From Mucilaginibacter arboris (GTDB lineage: Bacteria > Bacteroidota > Bacteroidia > Sphingobacteriales > Sphingobacteriaceae), in contig NZ_WPIK01000006.1 in the NCBI RefSeq assembly GCF_009754915.1, positions 210,255 through 274,254 of the forward strand: DNA of 64,000 nt, given 5' to 3'. Under the pieces are notes generated by a model that was given only the letters and a program-made list of their open reading frames with translations, had not been told where the DNA came from and did no database searches. The stretch's first letter is position 1. Each line of letters opens with the position of its first letter. This document shows positions 32,569-41,816 of the stretch, one piece after another. A program made the translations under genes and the position numbers.

Positions 32569-35076
32569 CTACCATTCTTTTGCCCGAACCTGGTCGCGTA
32601 GAGGCTCAAATGCTACCGTCGGATCTTTTTCTTCCGGTGCGTTAACAAAATGCGTAAATTTTTTCCTCAGCTGCGGATCATTTACCACTTCGCTCCACTC
32701 GCAATGATAAGTGCTCATTAACTGCTGAATTTCTTCTTCCAACTGCTCTGCAATTCCCAAACTGTCGTTAATAATTACATTTTTAAGATAGCTCATGCCG
32801 CCTTCCATTTTGTTTAGCCAGGTTGCGGTTCGGGTAAGCGGATCAGCAGTTTTGATATAGAACATCAGGAAACGGTCGAGATATTTGATGCAGGTTTCAC
32901 TATCAATATCGCTAGCCAATAACTGTGCGTGCTGCGGTTTGGAGCCGCCATTTCCGCACACATATAAGTTCCAGCCCTTTTCTGTAGCAATAATTCCGAA
33001 ATCTTTGGCTTGTGCTTCTGCACATTCCCGTACACAACCGCTTACGCCACTTTTAATTTTATGTGGAGACCGGATTCCTTTGTACCGATTTTCAATTTGG
33101 ATGGCAAAAGAAACACTGTCATGCAATCCGAAACGGCACCAGGTACTTCCTACACAACTTTTAACTGTTCGAAGAGATTTACCGTAAGCATGACCACTTT
33201 CCATTCCGGCATCCATCAATTCTTCCCAGATGTCAGGCAGATCGTTCAAATGCGCTCCAAACATATCAATGCGCTGGCCACCGGTTATTTTGGTGTACAA
33301 ACCATACTTTTTGGCAACTTTTCCGATAACAATTAAGGCATCAGGGGAAATTTCGCCTCCTGCAATCCGGGGAACAACAGAATAAGTTCCTCCTTTTTGG
33401 ATGTTAGCCAGAAAACGGTCATTACTATCCTGAATAGTATCCTGTTTTACAATTAAATCGTTCCAAACACCTGCTAAAATACTGGCAACAGCAGGTTTAC
33501 AAACTTCGCAGCCATCACCGCGGCCTAAAAGATCAAGTGCATGATCGTACGTTTTGATTTTATGCAGCTTGATCAGATCGAGCAGTTCCTGGCGGGAATA
33601 ATCAAAATGCTCACAAATTACATTCTTGATGTAAACACCATTTTCTTTCAGGGTGCCGTTAACCAGATCTTTAATCAGCGGAACACAACCACCGCAACCT
33701 GTTCCGGCTTTGGTGCATTTTTTAATGCCATCAACATTGGTAACACCATCCAGATTTACAGCGTTGCAGATATCGATTTTATTTACCGCTTCGCAGGAAC
33801 AAATCAAAGCTTCATCCGGTAATGAAAGTACGCCTGCTCCAGCATTTTCTTCGCCACCGCGAGAACCCAGAATTAAATCTTCCGGGTTTGGCGGTAAAAC
33901 CAATTTATTATTTACGGTTTGAAGCAGCATATTGTAAGCTTCCGCATCGCCAATTAAAATGCCACCAAGCAAATATTTACCATCATTGCTGATGTTGATC
34001 CTTTTATAAACACCTTTATGTGTATCTTCAAAAATAATGGTGCGACAATCTGGTTCGGTAATAAAATTATCACCAAAACTGGCTACATCAACACCAATCA
34101 ACTTTAATTTGGTGCTCATATCAAAACCGTAAAAAGCTTTTTCACCTTGTGTAATTTGATTAACAACTACGTCAGCCATTTCATATCCAGGCGCAACTAA
34201 ACCGTAAATCATGTTATCGTAAAGCGCGCACTCGCCAATGGCGTAAACAAACTCGTTGCTGGTTTGCATTTTTTCGTTTACTACAATGCCGCCACGCGTT
34301 CCGGTTTGCAATCCGGCTAATTTTGCCAGTTCATCTCTTGGCCTGATACCTGCAGAAATTACTAGCATATCAATTGGTAATTCCGTGTTATCATTAAATT
34401 TCAGCGATTCAATTTTATGATCTCCTGCTATTTCTGCAGTGTTTTTATTTAGATGAATATGCAAACCAAGCTCTTTTAATTTAGCCTGAAGCAGGTTACT
34501 TCCTGCAGAATCAATTTGCCGTGGCATTAAACGCGGGGCAAATTCTATCACATGTGTTTCTTTGATTCCCAGATCTAATAAAGCTTTTGCGGCTTCCAAA
34601 CCTAAAAGTCCGCCGCCCATTACCGCTCCGTTTTTGCATTTCGACGCATAATCCTTCATTATCTCCAAATCCTCGATGGTACGGTAAACAAATACGCCTT
34701 CTTTTTCTACACCCGGAATATTCGGAACAAAAGCACCGGAACCGGTAGCCAATACCAGATAATCATAACTTAAAGAGATACCGCTGCGAGCATGAACCTT
34801 TTTTTCTGTCAGATTGATTTCCTGAACAGGATCACTTAAATAAAGCGTAATTCCGTTTTCCTCGTACCAGGTTGAAGTTGAAAGAGAAAGATCATCGGCA
34901 GTTTTTCCGTTAAAGTATTCGCTTAAATGTACACGGTCATAAGCTCTTCGTGGTTCTTCACCAAAAACAATCAAATTAAACTGACCAGTTTTCTTGATAA
35001 GCTTTTCGCAAAACTTATAACCAACCATCCCATTCCCAATAACCACAACTGTTTTTTGATCGAATTCAGTTTTCAT
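32569..35076 (-). CDS. nirB: NADH-dependent nitrite reductase large subunit NirB
   Basis: Cytoplasmic siroheme enzyme reducing nitrite to ammonium. The 835 residues show the full NirB order. First come FAD/NAD domains (VVVIGNGMVGYKFCEKL; GAVMGGGLLGLEAAKAL). Two BFD-type [2Fe-2S] regions follow (CSCEAVNKIDIC ... TGCGGC near 425-470). Then comes the nitrite/sulfite reductase half-domain. The siroheme/4Fe-4S domain contains KSCVGSTWCRFG and SGVSGCVRECAEA, giving C-x5-C and C-x3-C. The last residues are acidic. With nirD it completes the route from nitrate to ammonium. Upstream lies an AT-rich region with a strong hairpin. Confidence 0.96.
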   Translation of the reverse strand: MKTEFDQKTVVVIGNGMVGYKFCEKLIKKTGQFNLIVFGEEPRRAYDRVHLSEYFNGKTADDLSLSTSTWYEENGITLYLSDPVQEINLTEKKVHARSGISLSYDYLVLATGSGAFVPNIPGVEKEGVFVYRTIEDLEIMKDYASKCKNGAVMGGGLLGLEAAKALLDLGIKETHVIEFAPRLMPRQIDSAGSNLLQAKLKELGLHIHLNKNTAEIAGDHKIESLKFNDNTELPIDMLVISAGIRPRDELAKLAGLQTGTRGGIVVNEKMQTSNEFVYAIGECALYDNMIYGLVAPGYEMADVVVNQITQGEKAFYGFDMSTKLKLIGVDVASFGDNFITEPDCRTIIFEDTHKGVYKRINISNDGKYLLGGILIGDAEAYNMLLQTVNNKLVLPPNPEDLILGSRGGEENAGAGVLSLPDEALICSCEAVNKIDICNAVNLDGVTNVDGIKKCTKAGTGCGGCVPLIKDLVNGTLKENGVYIKNVICEHFDYSRQELLDLIKLHKIKTYDHALDLLGRGDGCEVCKPAVASILAGVWNDLIVKQDTIQDSNDRFLANIQKGGTYSVVPRIAGGEISPDALIVIGKVAKKYGLYTKITGGQRIDMFGAHLNDLPDIWEELMDAGMESGHAYGKSLRTVKSCVGSTWCRFGLHDSVSFAIQIENRYKGIRSPHKIKSGVSGCVRECAEAQAKDFGIIATEKGWNLYVCGNGGSKPQHAQLLASDIDSETCIKYLDRFLMFYIKTADPLTRTATWLNKMEGGMSYLKNVIINDSLGIAEQLEEEIQQLMSTYHCEWSEVVNDPQLRKKFTHFVNAPEEKDPTVAFEPLRDQVRAKEW

Positions 35077-35170
35077 ACCTAATACTTATAAAAAAGTGAT
35101 AAAATTTATATTTATTTTTTTTCTTTTAAAAAAATCTTCATATCATTTATACAATGTTAAGCATTTATGA

Positions 35171-35240
35171 TATAAATAATATAAAAACTATAATTTTTAT
35201 TAAAAAAGTAATAAAAATTATAGTTTTTATATTATTTATA
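35171..35240. repeat. Perfect AT-only-like hairpin, 32-bp arms
   Basis: Arms 35171-35202 and 35209-35240 are exact inverse complements separated by a 6-nt loop. Each arm contains AAAAACTATAATTTTTATT or its inverse, with a single G/C pair. It lies about 95 bp upstream of nirB and 275 bp upstream of the glucosidase gene. Confidence 0.85.
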
Positions 35241-35514
35241 AAGAAATTTCATTTTAAAACATCAAAAATTATTGTTTTAATAGAACAATTAGATGTAATT
35301 AATTTAATTGTGAATGAAATTGATCGAAACAATGAATTATTTCCAAGAAAAAACAGAATTAATTGAGGTTATTAAATAAAAAATTTAAAAAAAAGATTCT
35401 ACAGGAATAATATTTATTCCAAAACAAGATTTCCTGAAGCCTCTGCTTGAGGCAGAAGTTATAAAATATGCTTCTGCTATAAAACATTATCTTCCTGACA
35501 ATGATTTCCTTTAA
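35241..35514 (+). other. AT-rich stretch with gene remnants
   Basis: An open frame from 35154 to 35366 covers the hairpin and has low-complexity Ile/Lys composition. A second frame ends IPKQDFLKPLLEAEVIKYAS then a stop at about 35513, and looks like the tail of a decayed gene. Neither is recognised. The glucosidase ATG follows immediately. Confidence 0.35.
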
Positions 35515-38124
35515 ATGAATACTACTGCTGAACAAAGCCGTTTAAACGATAATTATTCCGGAACTAAAAATTGGTTAAAATGGGGGCCTTATTTATCGGA
35601 AAGGCAATGGGGGACCGTTCGTGAAGATTACAGCGCCAATGGCGACGCCTGGAATTATATTACCCATGACATGGCACGAAGTAAAGCTTACCGCTGGGGC
35701 GAAGAAGGAATTGGCGGTTTTAGTGATGATAAGCAACTGCTTTGCTTAGGGCTTGCTTTGTGGAATGGCAAAGACCCGATTTTAAAAGAGCGCCTTTTTG
35801 GGTTGACCAATAGCGAGGGCAACCACGGCGAGGACGTGAAGGAGCTGTATTATTACTTAGACAGCACGCCTACGCACAGCTATATGAAAATGCTGTATAA
35901 ATATACCCAGGAAGCTTATCCGTATGAACAGCTCATAAATGAAAACCAACGGCGTGGAAAGTTAGAACCGGAGTTTGAATTGATAGATACGGGCTTATTT
36001 GATCAGGACCGTTATTTTGATGTATTTATAGAATATATTAAAAATGCGGAAGACGATATTTTAATACAATACACTATTTATAATCGTGGCGATCAAAATG
36101 CTGATTTGCATGTGCTGCCACAGCTTTGGTTTAGAAATACGTGGAGCTGGAACCCAAACTCGACAAAGCCTCAAATTACACATCAGGATAAAAGTACCTT
36201 ATTACTACAATCACAATTAGGCAATTATTATTGCCATATTGATGGCAATACAGAACTGTTATTTACTGAAAACGAAACGAATAACGAGCGACTTTATCAT
36301 TCAGCAAATGCTTCGGCTTTTGTAAAAGATGGAATTAATGATCGTATTATAAATAATAATCTTTCGGCTGTAAACCCTCAAAAAAAAGGCACAAAAGCAG
36401 CAGCATGGTTTAAACTTTCTGTTCCTGCAAAGCAAAGTATGCAAGTTAAGCTTAGGCTTTCTAATAATCATCAGACCGATCCTTTTGATGATTTCGACAA
36501 CATCGTAAATCTACGTATAAAAGAAGCAGACGGGTTTTATGCCGATAAGCAGCAAACTACAACTCATGCAGATGAGCGTTTAGTACAGCGGCAGGCTTTT
36601 GCAGGAATGCTCTGGAGCAAGCAATACTTCTTTTATGATGTAAATTCATGGCTCAATGGCGATGCAGGGCAGCCAGTGCCGCCGCAAAGCCGTTTTAAAG
36701 GCCGCAACCACAACTGGAAACATTTTATTGCAGATAATATTTTATCTATGCCAGACAAATGGGAATATCCGTGGTTTGCCGCCTGGGACCTTGCTTTTCA
36801 TTGCCTTACGTTTGGGCAAATTGATCCTGATTTTGCAAAAAAACAACTCGATTTGCTTATTAGTGCCCGCTACATCCATCCAAACGGACAATTGCCAGCT
36901 TATGAGTGGGATTTTAGTGATGTTAACCCTCCTGTTCATGCCCTTGCCGCATGGCAGCTTTACCAGCTTGATAAGCAAGTAAACCAAAAAGAAGACATAC
37001 TCTTTTTAGAAGGTGTTTTTCAGAAATTACTGCTCAATTTTACCTGGTGGGTAAACCAGAAAGACAGTGAAGGCAATAATATTTTTGAAGGTGGTTTTTT
37101 AGGTTTAGATAACATTGGCGTTTTTAACCGCAGCGCACCTATTCCGGGAGGAGGTTTTTTAGAGCAGGCAGATGGTTCGAGCTGGATGGCTATGTACGCG
37201 CTTAATATGTTACAGATTAGTATCGAGCTGGCCTTGTATAACCCGGTTTACGAGAACATGTCTATCAAATTTGCCGAACACTTTTTATACATTGCTGGTT
37301 CTATCGCTTATATGGGTGAAGATTCTTTGGGTTTATGGGATGACCAGGACGGATTTTATTATGATTTATTTCGTAAGCCAGATGGAGAAAGTGACCGTTT
37401 ACGACTAAGGACACTGGTTGGTTTAATACCCATGTTTGCCACAATTGTGTTTGATGAAAACAAATGGAACAAACTGCCCCACTTAAAAGAGCGTTTGGAC
37501 TGGTTTATGGAGCAGCGGCCCGACTTGGTAAGACTGGTAAGTTACTGGAAAGATACAAAAGGTACAGAACAGCACTTGTTCTCGCTGCTTCGCGGCCATC
37601 GCATGAAACTTTTACTGCGCCGGATGCTCGACCCGAACGAATTTTTATCAGATTATGGCATCCGCTCTATCTCCAAAGAATACCTGGACCATCCTTACCA
37701 TTATCTATTAAACGGAAATGATTATGAAGTAAGATATAATCCGGCAGAAAGCGATACCGGCATGTTTGGCGGCAACAGTAACTGGCGCGGCCCCATCTGG
37801 ATGCCTATTAATTATTTAATTATCCAGGCATTGCTTAGCTTTCAGGAATATTATACTGATGATTTTAAGGTAGAATATCCAACTGGTTCAGGCAGTTATC
37901 ATTCCCTTGCTCAAATTGCTGCATCTTTAAGCAATCGCTTAAAAAGTATTTTTTTAAGGAATGAAAAAGGAGAACGGCCTGTTTTCGGAGGTTATAAAAA
38001 GTTTAATCTCGATCCTCATTTTAAAGATTACATCCTGTTCCACGAGTATTTTCATGGCGATACCGGCAAGGGCTTAGGTGCCAGCCATCAAACCGGATGG
38101 ACAGGGCTGATCGCACTTTTATAA
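35515..38124 (+). CDS. GH63-type glucosidase (MGH1-like)
   Basis: An 869-aa glycosidase of the mannosyl-oligosaccharide glucosidase type with an (alpha/alpha)6 barrel in the C-terminal half. Recognisable parts are the N-terminal LKWGPYLSERQWGTVREDYSANGDAWNYITHDMARSKAYRWGEEG-type region (first 60 residues). The barrel contains PWFAAWDLAFHCL, GQLPAYEWDFSDVNPP, DGSSWMAMYALNML, and near the end FGGNSNWRGPIWMPINYL. There is no signal peptide, so it is predicted cytoplasmic. It probably acts on glucosides such as glucosylglycerate or trehalose-like sugars; substrate is not deducible. Monocistronic. Confidence 0.85.
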   Translation: MNTTAEQSRLNDNYSGTKNWLKWGPYLSERQWGTVREDYSANGDAWNYITHDMARSKAYRWGEEGIGGFSDDKQLLCLGLALWNGKDPILKERLFGLTNSEGNHGEDVKELYYYLDSTPTHSYMKMLYKYTQEAYPYEQLINENQRRGKLEPEFELIDTGLFDQDRYFDVFIEYIKNAEDDILIQYTIYNRGDQNADLHVLPQLWFRNTWSWNPNSTKPQITHQDKSTLLLQSQLGNYYCHIDGNTELLFTENETNNERLYHSANASAFVKDGINDRIINNNLSAVNPQKKGTKAAAWFKLSVPAKQSMQVKLRLSNNHQTDPFDDFDNIVNLRIKEADGFYADKQQTTTHADERLVQRQAFAGMLWSKQYFFYDVNSWLNGDAGQPVPPQSRFKGRNHNWKHFIADNILSMPDKWEYPWFAAWDLAFHCLTFGQIDPDFAKKQLDLLISARYIHPNGQLPAYEWDFSDVNPPVHALAAWQLYQLDKQVNQKEDILFLEGVFQKLLLNFTWWVNQKDSEGNNIFEGGFLGLDNIGVFNRSAPIPGGGFLEQADGSSWMAMYALNMLQISIELALYNPVYENMSIKFAEHFLYIAGSIAYMGEDSLGLWDDQDGFYYDLFRKPDGESDRLRLRTLVGLIPMFATIVFDENKWNKLPHLKERLDWFMEQRPDLVRLVSYWKDTKGTEQHLFSLLRGHRMKLLLRRMLDPNEFLSDYGIRSISKEYLDHPYHYLLNGNDYEVRYNPAESDTGMFGGNSNWRGPIWMPINYLIIQALLSFQEYYTDDFKVEYPTGSGSYHSLAQIAASLSNRLKSIFLRNEKGERPVFGGYKKFNLDPHFKDYILFHEYFHGDTGKGLGASHQTGWTGLIALL

Positions 38125-38151
38125 CCAGAAACCGGGCTGCTACCTTCTTTT

Positions 38152-38265
38152 TTATTTGGTAAAACGCATGTTAGAAGTACGCGCGTAACGCACGTTTCGT
38201 GAGCAAGAAGAAAGTGATGCAGTTAAACTAAGGCCAAGTGCTGCAAGTAAAATTAATTTTTTCAT
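38152..38265 (-). CDS. Small lipoprotein (37 aa)
   Basis: Read leftward from ATG 38265: MKKLILLAALGLSLTASLSS followed by CSRNVRYARTSNMRFTK and a stop. It has a classical signal peptide and a lipobox-like LSSC, leaving a 17-residue basic lipidated peptide. The frame was too short for a usual ORF cut-off. It is convergent with the glucosidase gene, whose stop lies 28 bp away. No family is recognised, but short lipopeptides of this design are common in Bacteroidota. Confidence 0.6.
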   Translation of the reverse strand: MKKLILLAALGLSLTASLSSCSRNVRYARTSNMRFTK

Positions 38266-38454
38266 GATTCCAATAAGTTTAAGTGTTCGTTATACTTTAC
38301 CTTTTTACAATCCTTGTTCCACAGATTGTATATGCTTAAATCAAGGCAATTTCAATCTGAACAAGCTAAAAAGCAGGAATATTATTACCCATCTTGGTTT
38401 TTCCTGCGGAAACTTTGCCACAAATTGGGCTTAATATTTTTGAATGGTTTTCTC

Positions 38455-38521
38455 ATGCTTCTTTTATCGCCTAAAAATCAGCAAGCAATGCTTATACTTT
38501 TTTAGGCGATAAAAGAAGCAT
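38455..38521. terminator. Long inverted pair of GA-form 12-mers, bidirectional terminator candidate
   Basis: Arms 38455-38477 and 38499-38521 are 23-nt perfect inverse complements. Each consists of a GA copy plus TCGCCTAAAAA or its inverse, separated by 21 nt. It lies between a rightward and a leftward transcription unit. A-rich and T-rich outer edges fit termination in both directions. Confidence 0.65.
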
Positions 38522-38548
38522 CATTTGAAAGTGCCAACCCGGCCAATT

Positions 38549-40999
38549 TTAAGAAAGCGGCAGCGTAAACCAGAAGTTACTGCCTTTACCTATTTCGCTC
38601 TCAACCCCTATTTTACCATTGTGCCGCTGTATAATTTCTGCGCACAAATACAGGCCGATACCAAAGCCGGATATGTTTTGGGTATGCCGGCCTTCTACCC
38701 GGTAAAACCGTTCAAATAATTTACTGATGTCATGAGCTTTAATGCCCATACCTTCATCTTTTACACTTATCCTGGCCATGCCCTCTTCGCTCTGGCAACT
38801 AACTTCGATGCGTTTTCCGGCGGGCGAATACTTAATTGCGTTTGTTAATAAATTATTAATTACCTGCCCTATCTTTTCATAATCAGCAAAAACGGTTAAC
38901 GGGCCGCAAGGCGATAAAGAAATAATATGGCTTTTGATGGTTAAGGCAAACTCATTTATCCTTTCTTTAACCAGTTCATCTAAAGAAAAATTTACCTTAT
39001 CCAAATGTATTTTACCGGCTTCTAAACGGGATACATTTAAAAAGCTATTAATTAACCCCGTCATTTTCTTTACCTGGGAGTTCACCTTCTCTAAAGCAAC
39101 AACCGTAAAAACATCTTCTGCTTTCTTAGATTTAACAGTTAACATTTGTGCATAAGCTTTAAGTGTAGTAAGCGGTGTTTTAAGCTCATGGCTAACAATG
39201 GCGATAAAATCGTTCTTCCGTATATCGTCTAATTTGCGTGTGGTTATATCCATTAAAAGGCCCGAAAAAAGGGCAGGCCTATTATTTTCATCGAAAAACA
39301 TTTTTCCGGTTACCCGGACCCATTTTCGTTCATGGGAAATATGATTAATGATTGGATATTCCAGGTCGCAAGCTTCATGTTTTTCAATTCCGGCAGCAAT
39401 AGCTTTCCTTACCATTTGTCTGTAAGCAGGATCGACAGCATTCATTGCCCACCTGTTTGATACATCTTCTTTTAGCGAAAAGCCAAATATCTCTTTGGAA
39501 CGGTTACAGAAGGTTAACTGATAAGATGCTGGGTTAATGCTCCAGGTCCCCATATTGGCAGAGTCAACTGCCTGGCGAAACTGCTGCTGCGCCTGGTCAA
39601 CTTGCTGCTGTGCTTTCACCTTGTCGGTTACATCTTCCAGGATTACCAGGATGGCACTTGTTTGCCCCTCAGCATCTTTTAAAGGCTGATAAACAGCGTT
39701 AAAGTAACCTTCTTCGGGCTTACCATCTTGCTGCATTAAAATTTTAAACTCCGGATTTTTGTGCGTTACCCCTGTAGTATATACCTGATTAATGAGTTTT
39801 AACCAGGGCAGCCCTTGCACTTCGGGCCTTGCTACCGTTTGTGGTTTACCAATTACCTCCTGCCGGGTTTTGCCCCATAGTTTTAATATGTTATCATTAG
39901 CTAATTCTGTTACCAGGTCCCGCCCTTTCAGTACACAAAATGCCAGCGGCGATTGTTCAAAAATCGCCCTGAACATGGTTTCACTTTCCAGGATTTTTTG
40001 CCGGGCCTGTACTTGTTCGGTTACATCAACAGCAACTTCCAGCACACCGGTAATCTGCCCGTTTTCGATTAACGGCTTATATGTAACATTATAATAACCC
40101 TGGTAAGATTTTCCCTCGCGGTCCATCAAAACCAGTTGCTCATACCCCGTCCATTCCTCGCCGGTTTGGTAAGTATGATAAAGCTTATCAACTACCGGCT
40201 GTCCTTTTAGCTCCGGTATAGCTTCGTACAAAGGCTTGCCTTTTATTGCATCGCCTTTGCCAATCAACTTCAGCATGGGCTGGTTTACAATCTCAAAGAT
40301 CAGGTCGTCCCCTTTATTTACAAGCATGGCAACAGGAGACTGTTCAATCATGTTACGAAACCTGGCTTCACTATCAGACAAGGCTTTTGTACGGCTGGCA
40401 ACACGGTCCTCCAGCTCGTTGTTCAGCTTGGCCAGGTTTTGTTGTGATTCTTCTAACTTTTTAATTGTTTCGGCCAGTTCTTCATTTAAAAGCTGTTCTT
40501 TGCGTAAGGCTTTTTCCTGTTGTTCTGCCCTTTCCCTGTTTTTCTTACTGGTTACCTGTTCGGTGATGTTATGAATAGTACATAACAAATATTCGGCCTT
40601 ACCATTCTGCCCCAAAACAGGTATATATTCTGTTTGCCACCAGCTTTGCTGCATTTGAAGCCCGTCTGCACTAGGTATATCATACCTAACTGCAGCAAGT
40701 TTAACTACTTGCCTGGTTTCTATGGCCTTATTTAAAGCTTTTTCAATAATGCTGTCGCCCTCATAGTTTGCATTTTTCAGATCAGATATTTCCTTAATCC
40801 CCATACCTATAATATCTTTATTAAGCGTATTGCTTACTGCCTTATATTGCTTATTACAGGCAACTACGGTAAAACGCGGGCTATCTGCTTTAACTACAAC
40901 ATGTGGTTCGGCCAGATGATTAAAGAGGTTTTGAAACAGGGGTTCTTGTAAAGGTTCCATCATTAGCAGTGGTATGATTACTTGCCGATCAGCAATCAA
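38549..40999 (-). CDS. Multi-PAS sensor histidine kinase
   Basis: An 816-aa cytoplasmic hybrid of sensor modules and kinase. Residues about 15-130, 210-330, 335-460 and 470-590 are PAS/PAC domains (for example FRNMIEQSPVAMLVNKGDDLIFEIVN and FRAIFEQSPLAFCVLKGRDL). A coiled coil lies at 150-205. The HisKA box is VSHELKTPLTTLKAYAQML near residue 603. The ATPase end has DEGMGIKAHDISKLFERFYRV and GFGIGLYLCAEIIQRHNGKIG. No TM segment or receiver domain is present. The PAS domains probably sense redox state or small molecules. No adjacent response regulator. An AC-like 12-mer precedes it and the GA hairpin follows it. Confidence 0.9.
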   Translation of the reverse strand: MIADRQVIIPLLMMEPLQEPLFQNLFNHLAEPHVVVKADSPRFTVVACNKQYKAVSNTLNKDIIGMGIKEISDLKNANYEGDSIIEKALNKAIETRQVVKLAAVRYDIPSADGLQMQQSWWQTEYIPVLGQNGKAEYLLCTIHNITEQVTSKKNRERAEQQEKALRKEQLLNEELAETIKKLEESQQNLAKLNNELEDRVASRTKALSDSEARFRNMIEQSPVAMLVNKGDDLIFEIVNQPMLKLIGKGDAIKGKPLYEAIPELKGQPVVDKLYHTYQTGEEWTGYEQLVLMDREGKSYQGYYNVTYKPLIENGQITGVLEVAVDVTEQVQARQKILESETMFRAIFEQSPLAFCVLKGRDLVTELANDNILKLWGKTRQEVIGKPQTVARPEVQGLPWLKLINQVYTTGVTHKNPEFKILMQQDGKPEEGYFNAVYQPLKDAEGQTSAILVILEDVTDKVKAQQQVDQAQQQFRQAVDSANMGTWSINPASYQLTFCNRSKEIFGFSLKEDVSNRWAMNAVDPAYRQMVRKAIAAGIEKHEACDLEYPIINHISHERKWVRVTGKMFFDENNRPALFSGLLMDITTRKLDDIRKNDFIAIVSHELKTPLTTLKAYAQMLTVKSKKAEDVFTVVALEKVNSQVKKMTGLINSFLNVSRLEAGKIHLDKVNFSLDELVKERINEFALTIKSHIISLSPCGPLTVFADYEKIGQVINNLLTNAIKYSPAGKRIEVSCQSEEGMARISVKDEGMGIKAHDISKLFERFYRVEGRHTQNISGFGIGLYLCAEIIQRHNGKIGVESEIGKGSNFWFTLPLS

Positions 41000-41053
41000 A
41001 TATAAATTTATATTGCTTTATAATTAAAGGTTAAATAATAGAATGCGTATTTA

Positions 41054-41065
41054 ATACTGTTTTTT
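41054..41065 (-). repeat. Dispersed 12-mer, AC form with one mismatch
   Basis: AAAAAACAGTAT read leftward, 55 bp upstream of the PAS kinase start and in the same direction. Confidence 0.55.
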
Positions 41066-41092
41066 CTTAAAAGAAATAAATTCCATTACTAA

Positions 41093-41251
41093 GAGTGCCT
41101 TTGAATTTATATCTGTAGAATTTATAATGCTTCTTTTATGCCTATAAATTTTGTTTTTGCATGTTATACCGATACAAAAGCATGAAAATTTTATGTTTTT
41201 TAGTTGATAAAAGAAGCATAGATAATAACCGGGCAAAATTTAAACAAGCCC
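41093..41251. mobile_element. Short inverted-repeat element D1 (159 bp)
   Basis: Ends GAGTGCCTTTGAATTTATAT and, at the right, the inverse of GGGCTTGTTTAAATTTTGCC. TAA direct repeats flank it (41090-41092, 41252-41254). Interior has GA copies facing each other (41127-41138 minus, 41208-41219 plus). Same length and layout as element D2 at 46760-46918. Confidence 0.7.
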
Positions 41252-41357
41252 TAATAATAAGAATAGACCGATTAAACCCTGGCGCCCAATAATTGGGGTT
41301 AACTACGGAAGTACGATCTTATCTACTATAGCTTAACCAACAAGGTAAGTTGCAATC

Positions 41358-41528
41358 ATGTTAATCAAAGAAAAAACAGATAATGGTTCTGAAACAGAAA
41401 AACCAGTTTGCAAAGAAGGCCAGCCAAACAGGCAGGTTGATGGATTTAAACAATATTTTGATGAGGGAAGGAAAGCTTATTTGAAAAAGCCGGAAAGGTG
41501 TAGCATAAGCAAAAACAACAAAGCCTGA
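41358..41528 (+). CDS. Small hypothetical protein (56 aa)
   Basis: ATG 41358 opens a 56-codon frame encoding a hydrophilic, lysine- and glutamate-rich protein (MLIKEKTDNGSETEK ... DGFKQYFDEGRKAYLKKPE). No family recognised, no signal peptide. A GA-form 12-mer in the usual reverse orientation begins 8 bp after the stop, the same position as after other genes in this window, which raises its credibility. Confidence 0.45.
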   Translation: MLIKEKTDNGSETEKPVCKEGQPNRQVDGFKQYFDEGRKAYLKKPERCSISKNNKA

Positions 41529-41535
41529 AAATTAG

Positions 41536-41547
41536 ATGCTTCTTTTA
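41536..41547 (-). repeat. Dispersed 12-mer, GA form
   Basis: TAAAAGAAGCAT on the minus strand, 8 bp after the 56-aa frame and reverse to it; followed by CCGGG as in element B. Confidence 0.65.
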
Positions 41548-41816
41548 CCGGGCATAAATTGGGAAACAGCCTGTTACCCAATTGAGCTTTCGCAAAACTG
41601 GCAGAACTGCTTAGCAATGCTGAAGAAAAACGATAACTCAACACTGAGGTTCACACCCTTACAAAAGCGGCCCTTCAAACGAAAAAGTTAAGAAAAATTG
41701 TTTTTCTTTTTACAGCTTACCTATAGCAGGATAACGAACCTTATTATAGGTATTATTATGGCGTTTTTACTTCTAATTATTGCAGACGGTTTTTCGATTC
41801 AGCAAAGCCTTTCAAT
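41548..41816 (+). other. Probable gene relic with coiled-coil and membrane segment
   Basis: No intact gene. One frame gives LNTEVHTLTKAALQTKKLRK then IVFLFTAYL and a stop; another continues MAFLLLIIADGFSIQQSLSI to a stop at about 41819. Together they look like the broken end of a coiled-coil plus TM protein, but the parent family is not recognisable. Confidence 0.3.

Noticed and set aside
35154..35366. 70-codon frame over the AT-rich hairpin
   Set aside because: Sequence is dominated by Ile, Lys and Phe because it reads through the perfect inverted repeat; no independent sign of a protein.
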